64,000 nucleotides of DNA from Actinopolyspora mortivallis DSM 44261 (GTDB lineage: Bacteria > Actinomycetota > Actinomycetes > Mycobacteriales > Pseudonocardiaceae), in assembly GCF_000384035.1 (NCBI RefSeq), contig NZ_KB913024.1, positions 311,355 through 375,354 on the forward strand, given 5' to 3'. Below, one piece after another: positions 19,817 to 27,707 of this stretch. Position numbers and translations under genes: made by a program. Within the stretch, counting starts at the first letter, position 1, and each line of letters begins with the position of its first letter. Below the pieces are notes generated by a model that had not been told where the DNA came from, searched no databases, and saw nothing but the letters and a program-made list of their open reading frames with translations.

Positions 19817-21433
19817 TCAGCTCACTCCGCTGTCCGTGTTGATCAACGTGCTGCCTCCCCGCGTGATCAGGCCGAAGACGTGCCGCTCGGTGCTGCTGGC
19901 CCCGTCCTCGCGTTCGTAGCGCAGCACCGCCTCCACCCGGTTGTCACCGACGACCCGGGGGCCGCTGACCACGTCCACCTGCTCGATGGAGTCCCAGAAG
20001 TCCTCGTAGGTGTCCCTGCCCACTGACTTCAGCTCGGGACCGAGCATGTCCCAGGCCTCGTCGGAGTCGTCGGTCACCGTGGCGAAATAGCTCCGTACCG
20101 TGTCGACCAGCACCTGGTCCGACACGGAGTCGGCCGGGGTGGTCGAGACCGGGCCGGACGAGGTCGTCGTGGAGGTGGTGGTGCTCGTCCGGCTCTCCGC
20201 GCCACTCGTCTCGGTCGGAGTGCTCGGATCGCTGGTGGTGCCCGTCCCGCTCGCCACGGTGTTCTCCCCTCGGGTCTCCTGAGGGGCCGTCCGCTCCCGC
20301 TCGTTCGAGGCGGCGGCGTTCGCGACGAGCACCCCGACCAGGGCCGCCAACACGATGGCCACCGCCCAGGCGATGAGCCCCCGGTTGACCCGCTTCGCGT
20401 CCCTGCCGGAGGAGGACTCACCCACGCGGGTGGCGGGACCGACCGGACTGCCCACCATCGTGGCGCTCCGTTGTCGCTGCGGGCCCGCCGGCCGCGCTGC
20501 GGGCGGGGGAGGGCCGGCCGGAGGGCCGGAGCCGAAGGTGCCGGCAACCCCCTGCCCGCCCGGAGGAAGGGGCGGAGCCGAGCGCTGCGGAGTCTGCCCG
20601 AACGGAACGGGCCTGCCCTCGTGCACGGCGTGCAGCATGTCCCGGGCCTGGGCCATGGTGGGGCGTTCCACCGGGTCGGCGCGCAGCAGCTCCATCAGCA
20701 CCGGAGCCATCGACCCCGCGTGTCGGGGGTACTCCACCTGCCCCCGGGAGACCCGGTGCAGCAGGCTGATCGCGTTGTCGTCCACACCGAAGGGAGGATG
20801 TCCCTCGATGGCGGCGTAGAGCGTGGAGCCGAGGGAGAAGACGTCGGAGGCGGGAGCGGGATCCCGCCCCAGCGCCACCTCGGGGGAGAGGTAGGCGGGC
20901 GTACCGGCCAGGATCCCGCTCTTGGTCACGGCCACGTCCCCGACCGCGCGGGAGATGCCGAAGTCGGTGATCTTGGCCGTTCCGTCCGGGCCGATCAGGA
21001 TGTTGCCCGGCTTCAGGTCCCGGTGCACGATCCCGGCCAGGTGCGCCGCCGCCAACGCCCCGGCCACCTGCGCCCCCACCCCGGCCGCCTCGACCGGGGG
21101 TAGCAGGCCGCCGTCGGAGATGCGCGAAGCCAGGCTGGTGGAGGGCAGGTACTCCATCACCAGCACGGGCTGGCCGTCCTCCTCGACCACGTCGAAGACG
21201 GCGATCGCGTTCTGGTGCTGCAACCTCGCCGCGATCCGCCCCTCCCGCATGGAGCGTTCACGGGCCTCCCTGGTCTCGGCCTCGGTGTGCCCCTGTTGCA
21301 GCAGCAACTGCTTGACCGCGACGGTGCGCTGCAGACGCTCGTCGACCGCGCGCCACACCACCCCCATCGCACCGCTGCCGATGCTCTCGTGCAGCCGGTA
21401 GCGTCCCGCGATCAGACGACCTTCGGCGCTCAC
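19817..21433 (-). CDS. Membrane Ser/Thr protein kinase (first of a tandem pair)
   Basis: 538 aa from the GTG at 21433, preceded by GGGGAGA. Kinase domain residues ~10-270 is complete: Gly loop GSGAMG, catalytic Lys K41, HRDLKPGN with D139, DFG at 157-159, APE-like PAYLSPE. Then a Pro-rich linker, one transmembrane helix (~350-372), a Ser/Thr-rich stalk and an extracytoplasmic C-terminal domain of about 105 residues (SDQVLVDTVRSYFATVTDDSDEAWDML...) that looks like a small NTF2/DUF4878-type fold. No PASTA repeats, so muropeptide sensing is not implied. Paralogue lies just upstream on the same strand. Confidence 0.93.
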   Translation of the reverse strand: MSAEGRLIAGRYRLHESIGSGAMGVVWRAVDERLQRTVAVKQLLLQQGHTEAETREARERSMREGRIAARLQHQNAIAVFDVVEEDGQPVLVMEYLPSTSLASRISDGGLLPPVEAAGVGAQVAGALAAAHLAGIVHRDLKPGNILIGPDGTAKITDFGISRAVGDVAVTKSGILAGTPAYLSPEVALGRDPAPASDVFSLGSTLYAAIEGHPPFGVDDNAISLLHRVSRGQVEYPRHAGSMAPVLMELLRADPVERPTMAQARDMLHAVHEGRPVPFGQTPQRSAPPLPPGGQGVAGTFGSGPPAGPPPPAARPAGPQRQRSATMVGSPVGPATRVGESSSGRDAKRVNRGLIAWAVAIVLAALVGVLVANAAASNERERTAPQETRGENTVASGTGTTSDPSTPTETSGAESRTSTTTSTTTSSGPVSTTPADSVSDQVLVDTVRSYFATVTDDSDEAWDMLGPELKSVGRDTYEDFWDSIEQVDVVSGPRVVGDNRVEAVLRYEREDGASSTERHVFGLITRGGSTLINTDSGVS

Positions 21434-21563
21434 TGTTCTCCCCGGTACTGGTGGTGTCGGTGACTCGGTGCACTGCCTGGGCCCGCCCCCGGGTCGGCGT
21501 CACACGACGTTCCCAACCGTACTGCGTGCACAACGGGGGCCCACAGGGCGGTCGGCACACCGT

Positions 21564-23069
21564 TCATCCGGACACGGGAGAGGCTTCCCCGGTGGAATCG
21601 GTTCCCCCACCCTCGGGGTTCCCCTCCTCGGAGTCGTTCTCCTCGGAGCCGTCGCTTCCGGAACCCTCCTCGCCCTGGTTGTCCGTCTTCGAGGTCGACG
21701 TGGAGGTTTCGGTACCGTCCTCGGGCGCTTCGGAGTTCGGTGTCGAGGGCTCCGGCGTCGAGGAGGGCACACCGGTCGTCTCCCGGGGCCGTGACTCCCA
21801 CTCCGGGGTGGGCTGCTCGTCGTGGTCCTCGTCCGGATAGCCGCCCCACTCCGGTTCGTGCGTGTCCGGTTCGACGGTGGAGGTGGGAGCGGGTCGGGTG
21901 GTGCTCGTGCCTCCGGCGGGGGTGCTGTTCTCCCGGTCCTCCCCGCTGAGCAGGGAGGTCACCACCAGGGCCCCGGCCGCCAGCACCGCCACGAGCACCA
22001 CCGCGCCGATCACCCAGGGGGCCTTGCTGCGTTTCGGCCCGCCCGCCGGCATCTCCGCGCGGGTGTCCGAGCCCAGGTAGGCGGCGGCCTCACGGGTCCC
22101 CCCGTCGCTGTACAACCCGTCGTCCGGAGCGGACTCGGCGACCATGGTTCCGCCGTCGTGGGAGCCGCGCACCGCTTCGGTGGCGGCCGTGCCCGGGGCC
22201 ATGGCGGGTGGGATCGGAGTCGGCCTGCTCGGTACCGAGGTGACCTCGTGCCCCTCGGCCACGGTCCGCAGCATCTGCCGCACCTGGGCCATGTCCGGAC
22301 GTTCCTCGCTGTTGGTCCGCAGCATGGCCAGCAACGGTTCGGTCATCGGCCCCGACTGGCGCGGCGGCTCCATCTTGCCCGCGGCCACCGCGTGCAACAG
22401 GGCCAGCGTGTTCTCGCTCTGTCCGAAGGGCGGGGCACCCTCGACGGCGGCGTAGAGCGTGGCGCCGAGGGAGAACACGTCGGAGGCCCCGGTGGGTTCC
22501 CGTCCGCAGGCGACGTCGGGGGAGAGGTAGGCGGGGGTGCCCGCGAGCATCCCGGTCTGGGTCACCGAGACGTCACCCTGGGCCCGGGAGATGCCGAAGT
22601 CGGTGATCTTGACCGTGCCGTCCTGCCCCAGCAGGATGTTGCCCGGCTTGATGTCGCGGTGCACCACTCCCACGGCGTGCGCGGCCCCCAACGCGTCCGC
22701 CACCTGGGCGCCGATGCGGGCGACCTCGCGCGGCGGCAGCGGTCCGTGCTCGGACATCATGGCGGCCAGACTGGTGGAGGGCAGGTACTCCATCACCAGC
22801 ACGGGCTGGCCGTCCTCCTCGGCCACGTCGTAGACGGACACCGCGTGGGGGTGTTGCAACCTCGCCGCGATCCGTCCCTCGCGCATCGCACGCTGCCGTG
22901 CCTCTTCCGCCTCGGCCGCATTCAGGCCGGGCTGCATCACCAGCTGTTTGACCGCGACCGTGCGTTGCAGGCGCTCGTCGAGACACTCCCACACCACACC
23001 CATCGCGCCACTGCCGATGCGCCGTCGCACCCGGTAGCGTCCGGCGACCAGGCGACCTTCGTCGCTCAC
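21564..23069 (-). CDS. Membrane Ser/Thr protein kinase (second of the tandem pair)
   Basis: 501 aa from the GTG at 23069 (CGGGGAGA upstream). Kinase domain nearly identical in layout to its neighbour: K41, HRDIKPGN D139, DFG 157-159, PAYLSPD. After a linker comes one transmembrane helix (~355-378) and, outside, only a low-complexity Ser/Thr/Glu/Pro tail with no folded sensor. The pair clearly arose by duplication and has diverged in the extracellular part. The gap to the next kinase is 130 bases, so they may be cotranscribed. The open frame continues upstream to 24311 but that part is antisense-like to other genes. Confidence 0.93.
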   Translation of the reverse strand: MSDEGRLVAGRYRVRRRIGSGAMGVVWECLDERLQRTVAVKQLVMQPGLNAAEAEEARQRAMREGRIAARLQHPHAVSVYDVAEEDGQPVLVMEYLPSTSLAAMMSEHGPLPPREVARIGAQVADALGAAHAVGVVHRDIKPGNILLGQDGTVKITDFGISRAQGDVSVTQTGMLAGTPAYLSPDVACGREPTGASDVFSLGATLYAAVEGAPPFGQSENTLALLHAVAAGKMEPPRQSGPMTEPLLAMLRTNSEERPDMAQVRQMLRTVAEGHEVTSVPSRPTPIPPAMAPGTAATEAVRGSHDGGTMVAESAPDDGLYSDGGTREAAAYLGSDTRAEMPAGGPKRSKAPWVIGAVVLVAVLAAGALVVTSLLSGEDRENSTPAGGTSTTRPAPTSTVEPDTHEPEWGGYPDEDHDEQPTPEWESRPRETTGVPSSTPEPSTPNSEAPEDGTETSTSTSKTDNQGEEGSGSDGSEENDSEEGNPEGGGTDSTGEASPVSG

Positions 23070-23521
23070 CGACGTCTCCCCGTACTGCTCTCGGTCCCGG
23101 GCCTCACCGGTCCGGCGGGGCCGGGCCGACGAAAGGGCCGGGATCGGTGGATTTCCGCGGGCCGTGCGTGGCCCTCCGACACGTACACCTTCACTGTGCG
23201 ACACGGCCGGTTGTCCGAAGCCGGCCGTGGCGCGGCGGCGTGGACCGCGGGAGACCGGGCTCGGTCCGGTGTTCCCGCGCGCCGACCACCGCGTCGTGTT
23301 CCGACAGGCACGGTCCCGTCCGTTCGTCCCCGAACCGGCGAGACCGGAAACAGGGTGGTCGTTGCCGCATCGTCGCGAGAATACCGACCGGCGTGTGTTC
23401 TCCCGGTAGCCGTCCCGTCTTCGAACGTGTGGACTTCTGACGGGAGGTGTCCGCCCGTGTTCGTTCGGTGGTGCGGTGGTGCCGAGACCCCGCACACTTC
23501 CGGTCTCCCCGCGTTGCCTGC
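23070..23521. other. 452-base intergenic region with hairpin
   Basis: Contains a 9-bp hairpin, CACGGCCGG (23202-23210) and CCGGCCGTG (23221-23229) with a 10-base loop, placed to end the transcript arriving from 23522. A 143-codon minus-strand open frame (23066-23497) overlaps the kinase start by GTGA, but its product is low-complexity and lacks codon bias, so I do not call it. The kinase promoter is probably in this region. Confidence 0.4.
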
Positions 23522-24289
23522 TCAGCCCGCCACGTGGCGCAACCGGGCGGCGCGGAGCCACACCCGCGAGATCGTGGGATCGCTGCCCGGGGTGACCGAG
23601 AACGAGTGCCGCAGCGCGATCCTGGTGTCGGCGGGGCCGTCGACGGCGACGGTGGCCAGCACCCTGCCCTCGGCGGTCACGGTGATCTCGTGGGCTTCCA
23701 CGGAGCCCAGCGTGCTCCAGCCGTGGACTATCTCCGTCCGTTGCCGGTCGGTCAGCCGTATCGAGACCAGCGTCAACGCCCGGGCGGGGTCGTCCTCCAG
23801 CAGGCGGTAGAACTTCCGGACCAGCCTGGTCGCCGAGCGGGCACTGCCCGCCGAGGGATTGGCCACGTGGTTCTCGGCGACGATTCCGCGTGAGTTCCCG
23901 AAGCGCGCGGCCTCCTCCGGCAGCGAGTCGCCCGGACGCATCCCGGGCCACCCGGCCTCGTCGAACAGGGTGCCGAGCCGCAGGGCCTCCGAGTCCCGGA
24001 CAGGGGTCACGCGGGTTTGTTCCTCCGCCCGATCGGGGCCGCGCGAGTGTGGTGCGATCGAGGCCTCCAGCAGGCTCGTGGTGACTCCCACCGCTCCGAG
24101 CGCGAGCAGTGTCCACAGGGTCCGCACGGTGACCCGCGTCGGGTGCGGAAGACGGGTGTCGGTTCCTCCGACCGGGGAGAGGGAGTGGGCCGTCGTCGGT
24201 GTGCGGGCGGAGCCGGAGGTCCCCACCTCGGAGGGGTGAACCGTGTCCCCGAGATCGTGCGGGGATTCCCGTCGTGTTGATCCCGGCAT
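23522..24289 (-). CDS. Membrane-anchored hypothetical protein near kinases
   Basis: 255 aa, function unrecognised. About 55 cytosolic residues, one hydrophobic helix (~55-75, VRTLWTLLALGAVGVTTSLL), then an extracytoplasmic part with a compact region near residues 145-250 (RKFYRLLEDDPARALTLV ... ALRHSFSVTP...) resembling small alpha/beta NTF2-like domains, as in the first kinase's C-terminus. It starts 18 bases after the stop of the preceding gene (ATG at 24289, AGAGGACAGG upstream) and so forms an operon with it. Proposed: secreted-side partner or substrate of the neighbouring kinases; this is inference from position and fold. Confidence 0.65.
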   Translation of the reverse strand: MPGSTRRESPHDLGDTVHPSEVGTSGSARTPTTAHSLSPVGGTDTRLPHPTRVTVRTLWTLLALGAVGVTTSLLEASIAPHSRGPDRAEEQTRVTPVRDSEALRLGTLFDEAGWPGMRPGDSLPEEAARFGNSRGIVAENHVANPSAGSARSATRLVRKFYRLLEDDPARALTLVSIRLTDRQRTEIVHGWSTLGSVEAHEITVTAEGRVLATVAVDGPADTRIALRHSFSVTPGSDPTISRVWLRAARLRHVAG

Positions 24290-24307
24290 GTCCTGTCCTC
24301 TCGTTCG

Positions 24308-25276
24308 TCACCGACTCCCGGTGGCGGGCAGGTCGGCCACCACGTGCCGCTGGTTCGCGTCGAATCTCAGTCTGCGCCGGACCGTTTCCGTCTCCTCTCC
24401 GCGAGTGATCCGCAGTTCCGTCACGGTGCCCTCGGGTTCCACGGTGGTCGTGGAGACCCCGATGTGCCCGGCGTCCTCGTAGCGGGAGGAGAACTCCGTG
24501 AATCCCGCCTCGTGGAGACGGCCCCCGGTCATGCGGTAGGCCGCGCGTAGTTCTCCCGCCGCCACGGCGGAGAAGTACCGCTCGGTGAGTTCCCGCATCC
24601 GGGACCAGCGGGTCGTCACGGCGTACTGCTCACCCCGGGCGGGAGTGGTCTCCGTGGAGGGGGGGAGCGGAGTCCTCTCCTCCGTGGTGTCCGGAGGCCG
24701 CGTCGGGGAGGCTTCCGCCGGTGGAGGCAGCGGTGCGCGTTGCCACGTGGCCGTGTCGTCCGGGGTGCCGGTGTGCTGTGCGGGGTGTTCCCGGCGTGAC
24801 GTGTCCGTTGCCGGTGTGGACGGCACGAGCATCCGTCGGTCGGGTCGGGTGGTGGAGGGAGCGTGCTTCTCCGGGGAGCTCGCCTCCCCGTGGGATGGGA
24901 AGGGGTACTCGTGCCCGCGTGGCACTCGTACCGGTTCGGCCGTGGTCCGGGTCTCCGGATGCGGGGCGAGGGCGGCCGTGGCGAACACGATCCCGCACAG
25001 GGTGGCGGCCGAGGCCGTCACCGCGAACCACGCGGCCCGCCGCCAGGTCCGGGGCGGTGTCACCGAGGCGGGGACCATGCCCAGGTCCAGCTCGTGCAGC
25101 ATGTCCCACGGTTCCGCGGCGTTCCCCCGGACGGGATCTCCGGTACCGTGCCGGGGTGCCGTCGTGTGGGTTCCCAGCCGCACACACCGTCGTTCGGGGG
25201 CGCATCGTTCTTCCGGGGGGCGTGTCGAGGGTTCGTCGAGTTCCCCCGACCAGCCGTTCGGCTTGGCGCTGTCCAT
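24308..25276 (-). CDS. Membrane-anchored hypothetical protein, first gene of the pair
   Basis: 322 aa from the ATG at 25276; upstream in-frame codons to 25480 are low-complexity and doubtful. Cytosolic N-terminus (~75 residues, charged), one helix (AAWFAVTASAATLCGIVFATAAL, ~80-102), a Pro/Thr-rich stalk (~110-220), then a C-terminal domain of ~90 residues beginning RMRELTERYFSAVAAGELRAAY, which has the same helix-start pattern (YFxAVxxGxxxxAYxM) as DUF4878/NTF2-like domains. Layout parallels the next gene and the kinase stalks. Function unknown. Confidence 0.6.
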   Translation of the reverse strand: MDSAKPNGWSGELDEPSTRPPEERCAPERRCVRLGTHTTAPRHGTGDPVRGNAAEPWDMLHELDLGMVPASVTPPRTWRRAAWFAVTASAATLCGIVFATAALAPHPETRTTAEPVRVPRGHEYPFPSHGEASSPEKHAPSTTRPDRRMLVPSTPATDTSRREHPAQHTGTPDDTATWQRAPLPPPAEASPTRPPDTTEERTPLPPSTETTPARGEQYAVTTRWSRMRELTERYFSAVAAGELRAAYRMTGGRLHEAGFTEFSSRYEDAGHIGVSTTTVEPEGTVTELRITRGEETETVRRRLRFDANQRHVVADLPATGSR

Positions 25277-25720
25277 CGCGACCCGACTTTCCGTCCCGTG
25301 TCGTGTCGAACCGTTCGCCTCACACGGACGTTTTGCGAAGCTGGATTCGTGTCGGGGTGATGCCCCGCGTTCTCGTCCCCGAGGGCGTCGGAGGGGACCG
25401 GGCAGCGCCCCTTCCCCACCGCCGTGGCGGTGGGGATCGCCTCCCGTCGAGCCGGGCGGGCGGCCGTCGGCGTGCTCCACTCTCGTCGGCCGTGGCAGGA
25501 GACCGGACGGTCCCGCCTCTCGTTCCGGGACACCGCTGTACGACGATCACGGCACACAGGCTATGCGGGGCCACAAACGTGTACGCAACGGGTCGTTCTG
25601 GGTACGTAACGTGGTCGTGGTTGGGTTGTGCCGCCGTTGTGGGGCAGGAGAGTCCTCCGACTGGGCAGCGCGCGGAGTATCGCGACTACATGAGGTCGAG
25701 AGCGATCGTGCGGATGTTCC
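25277..25720. other. 444-base intergenic region with hairpin and direct repeats
   Basis: CCCCACCGCC-GT-GGCGGTGGGG (25414-25435) is a perfect 10-bp inverted repeat, terminator-like. GTACGCAACG (25581-25590) and GTACGTAACG (25602-25611) are near-identical direct repeats 21 bases apart, that is two helical turns, possibly an operator for one of the flanking transcripts. No gene is supported. Confidence 0.4.
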
Positions 25721-26038
25721 CTAGTACCGACCGTGGTGGAAGTCCGCTCGGGTGCTCGACAGGGCCTTCAACGAGCCGAGTCCGCTCGCCCCGCCGAGCA
25801 GGATCGCGATCACGTCGGCGGCGACACCTCCGCTGGATATCAGCAGCGCCAGCAGCGCCCCTGCCAGGGCGGCTCCCGCGAGAGGGGCGCGTTTTCCGGC
25901 GAAACGCGCGGTGGGTTCCCCACCGGGCCGTTTCCGCGCCGCACCGTACACCAGGGCCAGATACCCCGCGTGCCCGGCCGAGACCAGCACGGCGACCAGG
26001 GTGACCAGTAAGGCGACCACGTTGATGAGCGTTCCCAT
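25721..26038 (-). CDS. Small multi-helix membrane protein
   Basis: 105 aa from the ATG at 26038 (MGTLINVVALLVTLVAVLVS). Three hydrophobic segments (about residues 3-22, 50-66, 68-85) separated by a basic loop (ARKRPGGEPTARFAGKR); no recognised family. Divergent from the SDR gene at 26196. The longer open reading to 26077 adds charged residues without a better start. Confidence 0.6.
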   Translation of the reverse strand: MGTLINVVALLVTLVAVLVSAGHAGYLALVYGAARKRPGGEPTARFAGKRAPLAGAALAGALLALLISSGGVAADVIAILLGGASGLGSLKALSSTRADFHHGRY

Positions 26039-26195
26039 GTGTCCAGTCTGCCTGCGTCCGTCCCGTGCCGGTAGCACGACCGTGGGTTTTTCCGCCCCGC
26101 CCGGGCTGACACAGTGGGCCGACCCTCGGATGCCGCAGTGAAAACCCCCTGTGCGGCTGTTGGATACCGACCGGCACGCCCATTACGTTGCTGAT

Positions 26196-26987
26196 ATGGG
26201 TGACAGCTCGGCTGCCGCGTTCCGGGAGAACTCCGGATCCGCGGGAGAACTGGCGGGCAAACGGGCGCTCGTTACCGGAGCGGGAAGCGGGATCGGAGCG
26301 GCCGTGGCGAGAAGACTGGCGGCCGAGGGCTCCGACGTGCTGCTCGTCGACCGCGCCGCCGAATCCGTGGAGGCCGTGGCGACCGCCATCGGCGCTCGGT
26401 ACACCGTCGTCGACCTGTCCGTCCCCGAATCGGTGGCGGAACTGGGCGAGAACGTCGACATCGTGGTCAACAACGCGGGACTACAGTACGTGGCGCCGGT
26501 ACACCAGTACCCGCCGGAGATGTTCTCCCTGCTGCTGGCGGTGATGGTCCAGGCGCCGTTCCGGATCATCCGTGCGGCTCTGCCCGGCATGTACCACAGG
26601 GGGTGGGGACGGATCGTCAACATATCCTCGGTGCACGGCCTGCGGGCCTCCCCGTTGAAGAGTGCCTATGTCACCGCCAAGCACGGCCTGGAGGGGCTGT
26701 CGAAGACCGTCGCCGTGGAGGCGGCCGGCCACGGGGTCACCTCGAACTGCGTCTGCCCGGGATACGTGCGTACTCCGTTCGTGGAGCAGCAGGTGACCGA
26801 TCACGCGGTGCGTCACCGGGTTCCCCGCGAGCAGGTGGTCGAGGACGTGCTGCTCTCCCGCACCCCGGTCAAACGGCTGGTGGAACCGGAGGAGGTGGCC
26901 GAACTGGTGGCCTGGCTGTGCGGCCCTTCGGCCACGTCGATCACCGGTTCCTCGCTGCCGATGGACGGAGGGTGGATGGCCCAGTAG
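26196..26987 (+). CDS. Short-chain dehydrogenase, 3-hydroxybutyrate dehydrogenase-like
   Basis: 263-aa NAD(P)-dependent oxidoreductase. Rossmann motif TGAGSGIG near residue 30, NNAG, catalytic Ser in NISSVHG and the YxxxK pair Y158/K162 (SAYVTAKHG). The segment NCVCPGYVRTPFVEQQ is characteristic of D-3-hydroxybutyrate dehydrogenases, which interconvert 3-hydroxybutyrate and acetoacetate in ketone-body or PHB use. The ATG at 26196 is chosen from family length; no ribosome-binding site is obvious and TTGGAT ... TACGTT just upstream could give a nearly leaderless mRNA. No other PHB gene is adjacent, so the substrate remains an inference. Confidence 0.82.
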   Translation: MGDSSAAAFRENSGSAGELAGKRALVTGAGSGIGAAVARRLAAEGSDVLLVDRAAESVEAVATAIGARYTVVDLSVPESVAELGENVDIVVNNAGLQYVAPVHQYPPEMFSLLLAVMVQAPFRIIRAALPGMYHRGWGRIVNISSVHGLRASPLKSAYVTAKHGLEGLSKTVAVEAAGHGVTSNCVCPGYVRTPFVEQQVTDHAVRHRVPREQVVEDVLLSRTPVKRLVEPEEVAELVAWLCGPSATSITGSSLPMDGGWMAQ

Positions 26988-27088
26988 CCCTCCCGTTCCG
27001 GTCCCCGGCAGCGGCCCCGCCGTCGCCGTCCGTCCACGGGCTCTCCGCACGGGGTGTTCCGGGGATCGGGACCGGTTCGGGGAGGTGG

Positions 27089-27397
27089 TCAGTGCCCCAG
27101 TCTGCCGCGGCCGAGCCGCAGCAGGATCATGGCCAGTTCGCGGCCCTCGGCCCCGAGCTCACGGTAGCGGGCGAGGACGTCCATCTCGCGGTTGTAGACG
27201 ATGCGCGGGCCGCCTTCGGCCATCCGCGCGGCCCCGATGCGGTGGGAGATCTCGGCACGTCGTTTGATCAGGCGCAGGAGCTCGTCGTCGATCCGGTCGA
27301 TCTCGTCGCGCAGTTCGTCGACCGAGTTCTCCGTGGCGGGCCACTCGGGTTCGGACGTGTCGCGGTTGCCCTGGTCGCTGTTCACAGAGGTGTTCAT
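27089..27397 (-). CDS. Chorismate mutase (AroQ-delta type)
   Basis: Converts chorismate to prephenate, the branch to phenylalanine and tyrosine; cytoplasmic. 102 aa, all-helical AroQ domain from residue ~28 (VDELRDEIDRIDDELLRLIKRR). The C-terminus RLGRGRLGH equals that of M. tuberculosis Rv0948c, where it mediates activation by binding DAHP synthase; the mutase alone is weak. ATG at 27397 has CCGGAGG five bases away. Like Rv0948c it diverges from pcrA. The 150 bases upstream contain a leader peptide and mutually exclusive hairpins, so expression is probably attenuated by Phe/Tyr supply. Confidence 0.92.
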   Translation of the reverse strand: MNTSVNSDQGNRDTSEPEWPATENSVDELRDEIDRIDDELLRLIKRRAEISHRIGAARMAEGGPRIVYNREMDVLARYRELGAEGRELAMILLRLGRGRLGH

Positions 27398-27440
27398 GTC
27401 GTCCTCCGGCTCGTCGACCCCGGTCCCGACCCGGATGAGC

Positions 27441-27473
27441 GAAAGCCCCGGGTCCGAGGACTCCGGGGCTTCG
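27441..27473 (-). terminator. Attenuator terminator hairpin in chorismate mutase leader
   Basis: On the minus strand AAGCCCCGG (27471-27463) pairs with CCGGGGCTT (27451-27443), with a further inner GTC/GAC pairing, then TTTCG. It sits 46 bases before the chorismate mutase ATG. Its 5' arm (27466-27458) is also complementary to a segment inside the leader-peptide gene, so antiterminator and terminator cannot form together. Confidence 0.7.
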
Positions 27474-27521
27474 TAGTCTGGAGCTCACGCAGCTACGGGC
27501 GCCGGAGTCCCGGGCCCGTAG
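27458..27521 (-). promoter_or_regulatory. Antiterminator / pause hairpin of the Phe-Tyr attenuator
   Basis: Pause hairpin: CTACGGGC (27521-27514) with GCCCGTAG (27500-27493); its 5' arm begins with the leader's Tyr codon. In the loop, GGACTCCGG (27510-27502) is the perfect 9-base complement of CCGGAGTCC (27466-27458) in the terminator's 5' arm. A ribosome stalled at the Phe-Phe-Tyr codons would open the pause hairpin and free the loop to block the terminator. Confidence 0.65.
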
Positions 27522-27547
27522 AAAAACTGACCGATCCGCGTAAGCAC
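27485..27547 (-). CDS. Leader peptide (20 aa) with Phe-Phe-Tyr, chorismate mutase attenuator
   Basis: A 20-codon frame from GTG at 27547 to TGA at 27485 encodes a peptide with Phe8-Phe9-Tyr10 (TTT TTC TAC), exactly the end products downstream of chorismate mutase, followed by a Gly/Pro/Ala-rich tail. TTT is a rare Phe codon in such a genome. There is no clear ribosome-binding site, but CAGACT six bases before the GTG with TTGGTT 18 bases further up could give a leaderless start. Too short for ordinary gene finding; called from its place in a matching set of alternative hairpins. Confidence 0.7.
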   Translation of the reverse strand: MLTRIGQFFYGPGTPAPVAA

Positions 27548-27553
27548 GTCGCC

Positions 27554-27583
27554 AGTCTGCCACACCGGTGGGAACGAAACCAA
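27554..27583 (-). promoter_or_regulatory. Possible promoter of the chorismate mutase leader
   Basis: Minus-strand TTGGTT (27583-27578), 18-base spacer, CAGACT (27559-27554), six bases before the leader GTG. Weak consensus match; supported mainly by placement. Confidence 0.3.
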
Positions 27584-27707
27584 CTCGACTCCCGGTCGGA
27601 TCACACTTTCGAGGGAAAGGCGTCGGGGTGAACGATTCCGTCGGGCCCCGGGGTGTCACTGCGGTTGTGCCCGTGCGGGAGAACGCGGGCGGTACGCTGA
27701 ACTACCG

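Noticed and set aside
23066..23497. 143-codon minus-strand frame whose stop overlaps the second kinase's start by GTGA
   Set aside because: The overlap looks like coupling, but the product is low-complexity, third positions are not biased and no ribosome-binding site precedes it.
24312..25480. Longer 390-aa reading of the kinase-companion gene from 25480
   Set aside because: The first 68 residues are low-complexity Gly/Arg/Pro and no ribosome-binding site supports that start; the ATG at 25276 is preferred.
27441..27521. tRNA-like pair of hairpins upstream of chorismate mutase
   Set aside because: No acceptor stem, T-loop GTTCGAATC or CCA-compatible end can be drawn; the pairings fit an attenuator instead.
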